Below, piece after piece: positions 47,100-54,789 of a DNA stretch of 64,000 nt. This stretch comes from a virus. The DNA lies in IMG/VR virus record IMGVR_UViG_3300044691_000347, positions 1 to 64,000 of that record. One strand, 5' to 3'. A model generated the notes under the pieces. The model was not told where the DNA came from, did not search any database, and was given only the letters and a program-made list of their open reading frames with translations. Positions within the stretch are counted from its first letter, which is position 1. Each line of letters opens with the position of its first letter. A program made the position numbers and the translations under genes.

Positions 47100-47311
47100 G
47101 ACTGGTCCCACAAGTGTCCGGTTTTGTCTTCGAGGCGTTCAATCCGCTTCATGAGGTCGATCATCATTTCGACCAACGGTGACGGCTTGGTCAGTTCCTG
47201 CTTCACTTCGTCTTCGGTCAACGGATGGAAATCCGGTGCACGCCGAACGATCGGGTGCCGGTATGGGTGCGGGAATACTGGTTTGCCGCATACTGTGCAC
47301 GTGTCGGTCAT
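47096..47311 (-). CDS. Unknown protein (71 residues)
   Basis: ATG 47311 (ATGA). CTVCGKPVFPHPYRHP: a Cys/His site, then a coiled coil (LVEMMIDLMKRIERLEDKTG). Confidence 0.6.
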   Translation of the reverse strand: MTDTCTVCGKPVFPHPYRHPIVRRAPDFHPLTEDEVKQELTKPSPLVEMMIDLMKRIERLEDKTGHLWDQS

Positions 47312-47811
47312 GTCCTGTAACCGTTCATTCCGAGCCGCGTCATGAGCTTGTCGTGCCACTCCTGATCGGAGCTGTAGCCTTCGGCCTCCAGTTCGCCGAT
47401 AGCGCCCGCAATCCCGTCAACGATGGTGGAGGTGAATGCGTGATCGTTGGCGGCCTGCTGGGCTCTGCGGGCACGTTCGGTGGCTTCACGTTCAGCTTGT
47501 CGGCGAGGTTCGTCGAACCAGTCGAGGAGACTATTCAACGGCAAACCCTCATAGGCGCTGAAGTCTCGGGTTCGGTTACCGCATTCGACGCGGAGATAGT
47601 TGTCGATGCTGTAGCAGGTGTGGCAGCCGCCGGACTCTTCCTGGTATTCGACGAAGTAGACGGGTTCGTCGGTCGCACCGAACCGCTCCCGAACCCTGTC
47701 GGCAAGTTCCCCGGTGATGAGGGTGCGTTTGAATTCGAGGTCAATATCGCGTTCGTCCGATTCCTCAACCCATTTCCGTACGGGTGTGGAGGTGTAGTCG
47801 GGCTCGATCAT
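47308..47811 (-). CDS. Unknown protein (167 residues)
   Basis: ATG 47811 (ATGA). Acidic N-terminal domain with VYFVEYQEESGGCHTCYSID, then an Arg/Ala-rich helix (RRQAEREATERARRAQQAAN). Unknown. Confidence 0.65.
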   Translation of the reverse strand: MIEPDYTSTPVRKWVEESDERDIDLEFKRTLITGELADRVRERFGATDEPVYFVEYQEESGGCHTCYSIDNYLRVECGNRTRDFSAYEGLPLNSLLDWFDEPRRQAEREATERARRAQQAANDHAFTSTIVDGIAGAIGELEAEGYSSDQEWHDKLMTRLGMNGYRT

Positions 47812-48215
47812 GCTGTTCCCTCCAGCCATGCGCGGATCAGGTCCCAGTCGTAGTCGCCGTGCCGGTCGCGGGCAATACAGGCGTCTCGCGGGGTGTCGCC
47901 GTCGCAGATCACGTTCATGATCACTTGACAAGCGGTCATGTCGTACATGTCGGCGATGATCCGGACAGGCGCGTCGGGTTTGGCATCGAGCCTTCGCCGG
48001 ATTTGATCCGCTAACTCACCGACAACCGACATTGTCGGATAGGTCGAGTTGGGTTCCCTGTTCTCGACTGTCCACGCCTGCCATTCTTCGAGCGTCGACA
48101 CGGCGCGGCTAGCGTCACGCATGATCTGTGCGGCCTGCTGGCGTCGCTGCTCGACTTGTTCCGGGGTCAGCTTGCGTCGGATGGGATGCAGATCTTCATC
48201 CGTTAGCGCGCTCAT
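47808..48215 (-). CDS. Helical protein (135 residues)
   Basis: ATG 48215 (ATGA). LTPEQVEQRRQQAAQIMRDA, then SVVGELADQIRRRLDAKPDA. Unknown. Confidence 0.65.
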   Translation of the reverse strand: MSALTDEDLHPIRRKLTPEQVEQRRQQAAQIMRDASRAVSTLEEWQAWTVENREPNSTYPTMSVVGELADQIRRRLDAKPDAPVRIIADMYDMTACQVIMNVICDGDTPRDACIARDRHGDYDWDLIRAWLEGTA

Positions 48216-48466
48216 GCGGGCTGCTCCGGATCGTTTTCGAAGGGGTGCGGCCAGGTGAGTATCTGCGTCAAGAACTCGATGTCTCGAACGGGCTCGCCGT
48301 TCTCGATGCGACCGGACCAGCGTTCCCCACTGCTGTAGTCGATCGTCATGTTGCGGCCATCAATCAACGCTTCCGCAGGCGGTGGCCCATCCCAGCTGCC
48401 GATCAGGTTGAAGTCTTTGTCCCACAACCTGTATCCCGACGGGGGAACGCCTCCCTCAGTGCTCAT
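48212..48466 (-). CDS. Beta-rich protein (84 residues)
   Basis: ATG 48466. GYRLWDKDFNLIGSWDGPPP, RNMTIDYSSGERWSGRIENG. Unknown. Confidence 0.6.
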   Translation of the reverse strand: MSTEGGVPPSGYRLWDKDFNLIGSWDGPPPAEALIDGRNMTIDYSSGERWSGRIENGEPVRDIEFLTQILTWPHPFENDPEQPA

Positions 48467-48672
48467 GCTGTCTTCTCCTGGAGTTCGGCGACGTCCATGA
48501 CGGTCGGTCGCGGGTCTAATGTGCTGTCACGGATGCGGGTGACGGTGTAGCAGAAGTCGGGATGTCGGTTGAGCCAGCTCGTTAGTTCGTGCTTGACTGT
48601 GAATCCGGCAATGATCCGATCGCCCGAATTATGTTGCTCGGCAACGACGTAGATGTACTGTGAGCGCGCCAT
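48463..48672 (-). CDS. Unknown protein (69 residues)
   Basis: ATG 48672. YIYVVAEQHNSGDRIIAGFT: alpha/beta. Unknown. Confidence 0.6.
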   Translation of the reverse strand: MARSQYIYVVAEQHNSGDRIIAGFTVKHELTSWLNRHPDFCYTVTRIRDSTLDPRPTVMDVAELQEKTA

Positions 48673-48674
48673 AC

Positions 48675-48881
48675 TTAGCCTCCGACCGTAATATTGACGG
48701 TTAGGGAATGCAGCGCGAACCAGCCGAGAAACACAGTGGTCGTTGCCAGGGCAGCCCAGAATGTGACGTACCAGAACGGGATAACGTACTCACCCCACGA
48801 ATCGAAGGCTCCAGCGATCGTCGCAGACAGTGCCACGAGTAGCACCCACAGCGCGACAGCAATCCAGAAGGTTGTGATCAT
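48675..48881 (-). CDS. Two-span membrane protein (68 residues)
   Basis: ATG 48881 (ATGA). WIAVALWVLLVALSATIAGA and WAALATTTVFLGWFALHSL. Confidence 0.65.
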   Translation of the reverse strand: MITTFWIAVALWVLLVALSATIAGAFDSWGEYVIPFWYVTFWAALATTTVFLGWFALHSLTVNITVGG

Positions 48882-50689
48882 GCGGCTTGCTCCGTCGTAT
48901 CGTTTGTGGCGTAGAAGGATTCGAGGGGGCGGCCAGCGAACGCGGCGAGCATCCGGAGGGTTTCGATGATGTGCTGTGGCACGAGTCCACCTGCGATCTC
49001 ATGTATCCGGCAGCCGTCGAGGTTCAGCCCACGCAACACGTCTTCCGGATGGGACCGCTCCAGATCGACGATGATCGGGTGCCTGATTCCGTGCTGCCGC
49101 GCGTACCGCCTGGCATCGCCGGATCGGCTGGCGATGATGATGTGTCGTTGATCAGACGGGCTGTATCCGGGGATCCGCGCATATTCGGCGAGGATGGCGT
49201 CTCGTTCGCTGTCGCCCGCCAAAGTGGCTGCCGTATGCATGTTCCGTACGAAGCCGACGGCGGCCGTAATGTCGCTGCCTTCGTCGGTCGGCGTGAAGGT
49301 GACCGCGTTGCGATCGACCGTGCCGATCTCCTGCCAGCCGCCATCGCGGAGCGCCTGCCAGCCGAGCGAATCCGTCAGGTCAGCACCTACCGGAGCGGCC
49401 AGTAGGCTTGCCGGCTGCGGGTCGCCAGGCAGCCAGCGGCGCAACGTGATCGGTGCTGGTGCATCCGGTTGTGTCGCAGGAGCGTTCACCGGGCGGAACA
49501 CGACATTGCGTGTGACCGTGTTGAATCCGGCAAGCTGGTAGCTGGTCGTGGACATCTGAGCTGTCGGCTCTACAGGCTCGCGGAAGGATGTAATCCGGAC
49601 CGGGTTCCGAACGTTGATCCGGTCGAACGTCCGCAGGTCGCCCGCTTCCTGCGTGTGCCCGTTCGCGGGTCCATCGCGCAACTCGACTTGCTCTGATCGT
49701 GGCTGGCGCCAACGGACTTCGATCACGCGCATGTGGCGCGATCGGTCGCGCTCTACCTCGCAGTAGACGAGATCCCGTGAGTCGATCCACACTCCCGGAA
49801 AGTGTGTGCGAGCTTCGCGCGTGAATGTGTGGGCCATCTCCTCGTTCAGATGGTTTCGCATGCTCGCATACACCTCTTCTACGACAGTGAGGCAGAAGAT
49901 CAACTGTTCGAGTCGCCGCACATGCGCGAGGTCGAGGATCGCGGTCTCATCACGCAAATACCAGTTACCTGTGACGGGCGGTGTCTCGCAGTGGATTTCC
50001 ATCCACTCGTCGCCGGTTTCGCGATTGAATCCGCTGATAGCGCTGGCGCACACGTCATAATCGGGCCGCATCAATATTCGTTCGTGTCCAGCGATAACGC
50101 GGGTGGCCGCCGGGAACATCACACGCCCGGGTACCGTATAGTTGACCTCGCGGTAACGTTCAGTGTCCAGGCGGATCCCGTGTCGGCGCACGTCGTCGCA
50201 ACGCCACCATTGCGGACCGTGCGTCAGTGTGGACGCGGAGCCGGTGAGTGGTTGCCAGCTGCTGCCGTTGGGCAGGAACGGGTTCGGCATCCACAACTGG
50301 CTGTCGCCGAGTGGGTCGTCCGGAATATCCCACGTCCCCAACCGCAATGCCAGGTCTCTCAGCGTATAGCCGCGCGGCACAGCATTCGGTGTGGCCGCAT
50401 ATTCTGGTGCGCTCGGAGACTCTGGTACGGGCGGCGTAAATTCGCCGTCGAACGATGATCCGGGGCAGATGACGGGCGTGTCGTCTTCGCTGTACCGATA
50501 GTCTTCGTCGTAGGAACCGGACCATCGCATCTGCTCGATGTTCTGGGTGATCGCGAGCCCGTGCCATTCGCGGTCACACCATGAGTGTGGGCATTCCGGG
50601 AACGTGGGATCGTCGAAGTCGTATCCGGTTTCCGGCTCGCCCTGGGCAAGCTGTTCGTCGATGGCGTCGACAATGTCACGGTCAGTCAT
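48878..50689 (-). CDS. Large multidomain protein of unknown function (603 residues)
   Basis: By far the largest gene among the small accessory genes. Residues 30-45 hold a Cys/His cluster (CPHSWCDREWHG), 75-95 are Pro-rich, 200-420 are beta-rich without known motifs, and 430-590 carry SERDAILAEYARIPG, RHIIIASRSGDARRYARQ and NLDGCRIHEIAGGL, an alpha/beta pattern like a Rossmann fold. It could be a fusion of several genes. No catalytic signature is certain. Confidence 0.7.
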   Translation of the reverse strand: MTDRDIVDAIDEQLAQGEPETGYDFDDPTFPECPHSWCDREWHGLAITQNIEQMRWSGSYDEDYRYSEDDTPVICPGSSFDGEFTPPVPESPSAPEYAATPNAVPRGYTLRDLALRLGTWDIPDDPLGDSQLWMPNPFLPNGSSWQPLTGSASTLTHGPQWWRCDDVRRHGIRLDTERYREVNYTVPGRVMFPAATRVIAGHERILMRPDYDVCASAISGFNRETGDEWMEIHCETPPVTGNWYLRDETAILDLAHVRRLEQLIFCLTVVEEVYASMRNHLNEEMAHTFTREARTHFPGVWIDSRDLVYCEVERDRSRHMRVIEVRWRQPRSEQVELRDGPANGHTQEAGDLRTFDRINVRNPVRITSFREPVEPTAQMSTTSYQLAGFNTVTRNVVFRPVNAPATQPDAPAPITLRRWLPGDPQPASLLAAPVGADLTDSLGWQALRDGGWQEIGTVDRNAVTFTPTDEGSDITAAVGFVRNMHTAATLAGDSERDAILAEYARIPGYSPSDQRHIIIASRSGDARRYARQHGIRHPIIVDLERSHPEDVLRGLNLDGCRIHEIAGGLVPQHIIETLRMLAAFAGRPLESFYATNDTTEQAA

Positions 50690-50861
50690 TCGGTGGCGTC
50701 CCGGGATCTCGTGAAATCGATTCGATCAGGTTGTGGACATCTTGCGCAAGCGAAAGGCTTTGCGTCGCATACTCCAGAGGCCCTTGCCGATCGAAACTCG
50801 CTACAGTTCGGCGGATAGCCGCGTTACGGAGTCTCGTCAGCAATCGAATATCTTCGTTCAC
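50682..50861 (-). CDS. Helical protein (59 residues)
   Basis: GTG 50861 to TGA 50682, overlapping the next ATG. IRLLTRLRNAAIRRTVASFD. Weak ribosome site. Confidence 0.55.
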   Translation of the reverse strand: MNEDIRLLTRLRNAAIRRTVASFDRQGPLEYATQSLSLAQDVHNLIESISRDPGTPPND

Positions 50862-50902
50862 AAACCAATTATCATCGCCGAGTCAAACCCGGATTCTCAC
50901 TT

Positions 50903-51034
50903 TCACATCAGGTTGAGCAGCGTCAGCACGAACAGGACGACGGCGAGTGCGAACAGGCCGCTGATGGTGCCGTAGAACTGCCAAGCAGGTATCACGTTCG
51001 GTCCGAAGAACACGTTTCTACGTTTGGGTGTCAC
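50903..51034 (-). CDS. Membrane micropeptide (42 residues)
   Basis: GTG 51034 (GTGA overlap). Basic start then FYGTISGLFALAVVLFVLTL: one span. Confidence 0.6.
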   Translation of the reverse strand: MTPKRRNVFFGPNVIPAWQFYGTISGLFALAVVLFVLTLLNLM

Positions 51035-51435
51035 GTCGTTTCCTCGGTGTAGATGTCGGCGAGGGCCCGGATGTATTCGCACGGCCACGTTTCATATTCT
51101 GGCTCGGAGTCGCCGGCGAACGGCAGTGTCGAACATGCCTCGCACGCCCGAATCTCGATCACACGATTTTCCGCGGACCGCGTTTGGACGAACACGCCGT
51201 CACCGTAACCGGTCAACGGTGCATGCTCACGCAGGATCAGACGCTTCAACGCGACTTCACGCGGCACACGGCGAGGGTCACAAGCATCTCTGATCGTGCC
51301 GGGAATGTGAATGTCGGCGATGCTGATGCCGTACATGTCACGATCCAGTTCGCGTACTCGTAGTTCGTTTTTCGCACGCTTCTCGTCTTCCGCGAGGCCA
51401 GCAGTCAGGCGGGCGAGCGGATCATCGACGGTCAC
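51031..51435 (-). CDS. DUF6221-like protein (134 residues)
   Basis: GTG 51435 (GTGA). DPLARLTAGLAEDEKRAKNE, ..., ACEACSTLPFAG, and the end WPCEYIRALADIY match a family common in actinobacteria and their phages. Function unknown. Confidence 0.7.
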   Translation of the reverse strand: MTVDDPLARLTAGLAEDEKRAKNELRVRELDRDMYGISIADIHIPGTIRDACDPRRVPREVALKRLILREHAPLTGYGDGVFVQTRSAENRVIEIRACEACSTLPFAGDSEPEYETWPCEYIRALADIYTEETT

Positions 51436-51695
51436 GTGTTCACTTCCGGATCGTGTTCAGTCTGGGTGAACGGGTGCGACGATTGAACGGTGATGCCCCG
51501 GGCACCATTACATGGATTGGCCGGATGATCCGAGCAGGGCGTCCCTACCGGTTCGGCGTGGAAGCCGTACGGATCGACCGGGCAGTTGTGAAGCCTGCGC
51601 TGCCAGCCGTCGGAATGGACCCAACTGTTGCCGGCGGTGGGACTTTGCTGGATGGGGCCGTCGCAGTGCTTGCAGATGGTCTGCTTCTCGCTCAT
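51432..51695 (-). CDS. Zinc-ribbon-like protein (87 residues)
   Basis: ATG 51695. CKHCDGPIQQSPTAGNSWVH then HNCPVDPYGFHA. Metal site likely; the rest is disordered. Confidence 0.65.
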   Translation of the reverse strand: MSEKQTICKHCDGPIQQSPTAGNSWVHSDGWQRRLHNCPVDPYGFHAEPVGTPCSDHPANPCNGARGITVQSSHPFTQTEHDPEVNT

Positions 51696-51922
51696 CAGTA
51701 GTTCACCCATACTTCGATGTTTTTCGATGCTTCGTAGTGGAAGGTTTCGACACAGTTTTGGGCGGCGATACAGTAGTGGTCGGTGGCGTCGGCGCTGAGT
51801 TTCGACCACTTCGGCAAGTCGGGGTCACCCAAGCGGATTCGCTGGTACATGACTTTCGCCGCTTTCACGATGGTCGGGGACCATTCGGAGGTCCGGAACT
51901 TACCGGTCGTGCTGTCACTCAC
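51695..51922 (-). CDS. Unknown protein (75 residues)
   Basis: GTG 51922 (GTGA). TIVKAAKVMYQRIRLGDPDL, ends FHYEASKNIEVWVNY. Unknown. Confidence 0.6.
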   Translation of the reverse strand: MSDSTTGKFRTSEWSPTIVKAAKVMYQRIRLGDPDLPKWSKLSADATDHYCIAAQNCVETFHYEASKNIEVWVNY

Positions 51923-52026
51923 CGCGCACCCCACGTCCACATGCCGAGCAGATGCAGGGGCGCGGTATGGAACAGCCACGGCAGGTAGATAGCGGTCGAA
52001 TCATGATTGGGCAGTGCGGGGTTCAC
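51919..52026 (-). CDS. Small hydrophobic peptide (35 residues)
   Basis: GTG 52026 after GAGGAGACATC. MNPALPNHDSTAIYLPWLFH then PLHLLGMWTWG. Possibly membrane-associated. Confidence 0.5.
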   Translation of the reverse strand: MNPALPNHDSTAIYLPWLFHTAPLHLLGMWTWGAR

Positions 52027-52184
52027 GATGTCTCCTCGTTGTCGTTGGGCCAAGAGTTGAAGCAAATGCCTTCGCTGTGGTCGCCGTCGTGGCCTTGGTT
52101 GAATCCGCATAAGTACTTGATGGTCGGGTGCGGCTCGTGACACATGGGCTCATCCACCGGAAACCAGCGACGGTTACGGTTCAC
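52023..52184 (-). CDS. Cys/His-rich protein (53 residues)
   Basis: GTG 52184 after CAGGAGATCCA. PMCHEPHPTIKYLCGFNQGH then EGICFNSW. Probable metal binding. Confidence 0.6.
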   Translation of the reverse strand: MNRNRRWFPVDEPMCHEPHPTIKYLCGFNQGHDGDHSEGICFNSWPNDNEETS

Positions 52185-52465
52185 TGGATCTCCTGGAGGT
52201 AGCGGCGCCGGTAGTATCGGGCGCGTATCGGGTTGACTTGGTTCCAGGTCCGGTAGTCGAAGAATGCGAGTTTGCGGATGATCCAGACGGCAAGGCAGTC
52301 GTCACACATCCACAGGTAGCCGTCGTCGCCGGCAGCTTCGTTGATCCGGTCGTTCGGTCGCGGTGACGTCGACAGGGATCCGGCGGGGCGTGGCGCGGGC
52401 CGCATCGGTGGCAAGCATGTGTGTGACGCTGGCGGCGGTTCTGGAGCCATTCTCAGCCATGTCAC
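52181..52465 (-). CDS. Zinc-finger protein with disordered N-terminus (94 residues)
   Basis: GTG 52465 (GTGA). Pro-rich first 40 residues, then LWMCDDCLAVWIIRKLAFFD and a basic end (RARYYRRRYLQEIQ). Paralogue of the protein at 45459-45644. Confidence 0.65.
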   Translation of the reverse strand: MTWLRMAPEPPPASHTCLPPMRPAPRPAGSLSTSPRPNDRINEAAGDDGYLWMCDDCLAVWIIRKLAFFDYRTWNQVNPIRARYYRRRYLQEIQ

Positions 52466-52761
52466 TGAATCTCCTGGATGTCGTTGAGTTCGATGTTTCC
52501 GTTGTACGGGAAACTGCCCGACTTCAACCGGTCCACCAGGTGGATTATCGCCGGTTCGAAAAACGTGCGCCGCAACGAATCCGGGTCGGCGAGATCGTTG
52601 GTCGACAGCCCGAATGTGACATCCGTGTGGTTTTGCCGGTCGAGGCTGAACATCTCGAAGCGCACGAACACGCCGCCCGGATTCTTCACGGCCATCCGCT
52701 CGAACGCTTCTTCATGCCCAACGGGAAGGGGCAGACCCTTGGCTGTTTCGCTGTCGCTCAC
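52462..52761 (-). CDS. Unknown protein (99 residues)
   Basis: GTG 52761 with GGAGGCGAAAGCAC before it. The frame continues to an ATG at 52866 that would be leaderless next to the palindrome at 52869; both starts may be used. GLPLPVGHEEAFERMAVKNP then FVRFEMFSLDRQNHTDVTFG. Unknown. Confidence 0.6.
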   Translation of the reverse strand: MSDSETAKGLPLPVGHEEAFERMAVKNPGGVFVRFEMFSLDRQNHTDVTFGLSTNDLADPDSLRRTFFEPAIIHLVDRLKSGSFPYNGNIELNDIQEIQ

Positions 52762-52868
52762 GTGCTTTCGCCTCCTGTGCGGCGAGCTGGACTCGCCGTC
52801 TTCATGCTTCGTGCGCATATCGCGGTATAAGTGTCTCTGCGGTGTCAAAGCCTCAATCTCTTGCATAT

Positions 52869-52886
52869 TTAAACCCTAGGGTTTAA
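52869..52886. promoter_or_regulatory. 18-bp AT-flanked palindrome between divergent genes
   Basis: TTAAACCCTAGGGTTTAA, perfect, at the only divergent boundary in the right half. It probably carries the operator and -10 elements for both directions. Confidence 0.6.
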
Positions 52887-52926
52887 GCTGATGTCATCGC
52901 CGAAACCGACTGAAGGACACACCTGG

Positions 52927-53316
52927 ATGTATGAGTCGATGACTGATCGCGACGAGATCTCTGCCTCATCCCAGCTGGCGCACCGCGTAATCGCCCACCT
53001 CGCTGCGGACACCCCCGATACCCTGACCGACGTGTGGTGGCACGACGGTACCCCCGATCGTGAGATTGCCGTCATGGGAGGCTGGGACCAGGCCGACACC
53101 ACCCCACGCGAGACTCTCGACTACGCCGTGATCAATTCGAACCTTGTCACCGTCTATTTCAACGGCGACCCCTCAGGTTCGGTGCGGTGGACTCTGTTCA
53201 CCCAGCACGAAGACGAAAACGGTTTCGAGTACAAGACCGAGACCGCCGCAGGCGAATCCACCGGCGATCCCGCAGCCGTCATCGCCGCGATCCGGCAGGT
53301 TGCCGAGGCGCACTGA
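52927..53316 (+). CDS. Unknown protein (129 residues)
   Basis: ATG 52927 after GAAGGACACACCTGG; the frame also has an ATG at 52891. SSQLAHRVIAHLAADTPDTL, then a beta-rich part with NSNLVTVYFNGDPSGSVRWT. Unknown. Confidence 0.65.
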   Translation: MYESMTDRDEISASSQLAHRVIAHLAADTPDTLTDVWWHDGTPDREIAVMGGWDQADTTPRETLDYAVINSNLVTVYFNGDPSGSVRWTLFTQHEDENGFEYKTETAAGESTGDPAAVIAAIRQVAEAH

Positions 53317-53825
53317 TGGCCTGGTATACGATCCACCACAGCTGCGAACACCAGTCCGAACGTCAGATCTACGGCACCAACACGCACGGTGAACGCGAGC
53401 GCGAAGCCGCGCACTACGGCCGCCGACGCTGCCCCGACTGTATCCGGGCGGCACGAGACGAAGAGTCCACCCAGGCAGCGGCTTACGCCGACATCGCGGG
53501 CTGGCCCGCACTGCAAGGCAGTGAGCGTCAAGTCCAATGGGCGCAGACGCTGCGCGCCAAAGCGCTCGACGAACTCGATAACGCCTGCCGCGTGGCCGGG
53601 GTTGCCGAGCACGATCACGATGAGCTGCGGGCGGTGCTGCTGGGCCAAAGGCGGGCACGGCAGTGGATCGAGTACCGCGGTGGTAACCCGCGCGGCAACC
53701 AGATGATGAACCTCGTCAACATGACGACCTTCACCCCGCTGCCGGGCCTGCTCGCGGCGTGGAGAAGCGATCCGGACAAGGGCGTTGTCGACCGGTTCCT
53801 AGACGCACACAAGGACAAGCCATGA
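53316..53825 (+). CDS. Zinc-site protein (169 residues)
   Basis: ATG 53316 (TGATG). HHSCEHQSERQIYGTNTHGE with RRRCPDCIRAARDE forms a C...H...CxxC site; then AGWPALQGSERQVQWAQTLR, a helix seen in several actinophage proteins. Unknown. Confidence 0.65.
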   Translation: MAWYTIHHSCEHQSERQIYGTNTHGEREREAAHYGRRRCPDCIRAARDEESTQAAAYADIAGWPALQGSERQVQWAQTLRAKALDELDNACRVAGVAEHDHDELRAVLLGQRRARQWIEYRGGNPRGNQMMNLVNMTTFTPLPGLLAAWRSDPDKGVVDRFLDAHKDKP

Positions 53826-54169
53826 CACATGACCCGATGACCGCGATCACCGGCGACGACATCTCTGCGCCGTCGCCGTGGAAATCCCTTGCCCAGCAAG
53901 CTCGCCGGCTCGCAGAGATAGCCGACCAATATGCGCAAGCCGCACCCGCCGATCTCGCGCCCCGCACCGATGATGACGACGAGTTCAACGCATTCACCGA
54001 CCTGAACGCGCGAGCAACCGCCCTCGTCGGTGTCGTCGCCGCCTGCCGCCGCGCCACCTGGAAGACACTCCACGACCAGGGGGAGAACTACTCCGCGATT
54101 GCCCGCATGTGGAACTCCAGCCCGCAGAACGTCAGCCAGACGCTCAAAGCGCCGAAGCAGCCCCACTAA
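53822..54169 (+). CDS. HTH-containing protein (115 residues)
   Basis: ATG 53822 (ATGA). Helical N-terminal half; C-terminal RRATWKTLHDQGENYSAIAR then WNSSPQNVSQTL is a helix-turn-helix. Probable DNA binding. Converges on the leftward operon with a 4-base overlap of stops. Confidence 0.65.
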   Translation: MTHDPMTAITGDDISAPSPWKSLAQQARRLAEIADQYAQAAPADLAPRTDDDDEFNAFTDLNARATALVGVVAACRRATWKTLHDQGENYSAIARMWNSSPQNVSQTLKAPKQPH

Positions 54170-54789
54170 ATCACCGTCCCGCCGTACCATGCCCGGATCG
54201 ATTCGATGTCGCCCGCGGACACGTCCATGCCGGCGAGTTCCAGGATTCTGCGATCCATCTCGATAGACGGCCCCGGCATCGGATTCGCGTGGATCACAAC
54301 TTGGGCGGCTGTCGCAGTCTCCTCGTCGTCCGACGTCACCAGCGCCAGCAGATCCCCGGACATCAGGATCGCTGAACGGATCATCGCCTCCACGGTCGGC
54401 GGCCCGAACATGGCACGCAGCAACGCATCCCCGACGCACCCGTCAATCAGGTCGTCATGGCTCGGGCGCCCACACCAGCAGCGCTCACTCATGCCAGCCC
54501 TGTCTCCTCGTTGATTGGTGCGCCGCCACACGGTCGTGGTACCGCCGTGCGAGCGTGCCGTGGTAGCCCGCACTTCAACCTTCTCGACACACCCTTTCCG
54601 CTTCAGGCCGAGGATCATCGGACCGAGTCGGCGAGACTCCGACAAGTCCGCCCAGCCTTTCACCCGCATCGCCGTAAGAATGTTCGCGTTGATGAACTCT
54701 TCACCAGGCGGCAGGCTGAGGATGAGCCGTTGCGCCACAGCCAGATACACGGTCGGATCAGGGCCGTCGACAACATCAGTCGTCGTCAT
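54166..54789 (-). CDS. Winged-helix-like protein with C-terminal extension (207 residues)
   Basis: ATG 54789 (ATGA). Residues 1-95 (LPPGEEFINANILTAMRVKG, GPMILGLKRKGCVEKV) look like a winged helix; residues 105-207 begin with CWCGRPSHDDLIDGCVGDAL and continue helical. No stop separates the halves, so I call a fusion. Confidence 0.65.
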   Translation of the reverse strand: MTTTDVVDGPDPTVYLAVAQRLILSLPPGEEFINANILTAMRVKGWADLSESRRLGPMILGLKRKGCVEKVEVRATTARSHGGTTTVWRRTNQRGDRAGMSERCWCGRPSHDDLIDGCVGDALLRAMFGPPTVEAMIRSAILMSGDLLALVTSDDEETATAAQVVIHANPMPGPSIEMDRRILELAGMDVSAGDIESIRAWYGGTVI

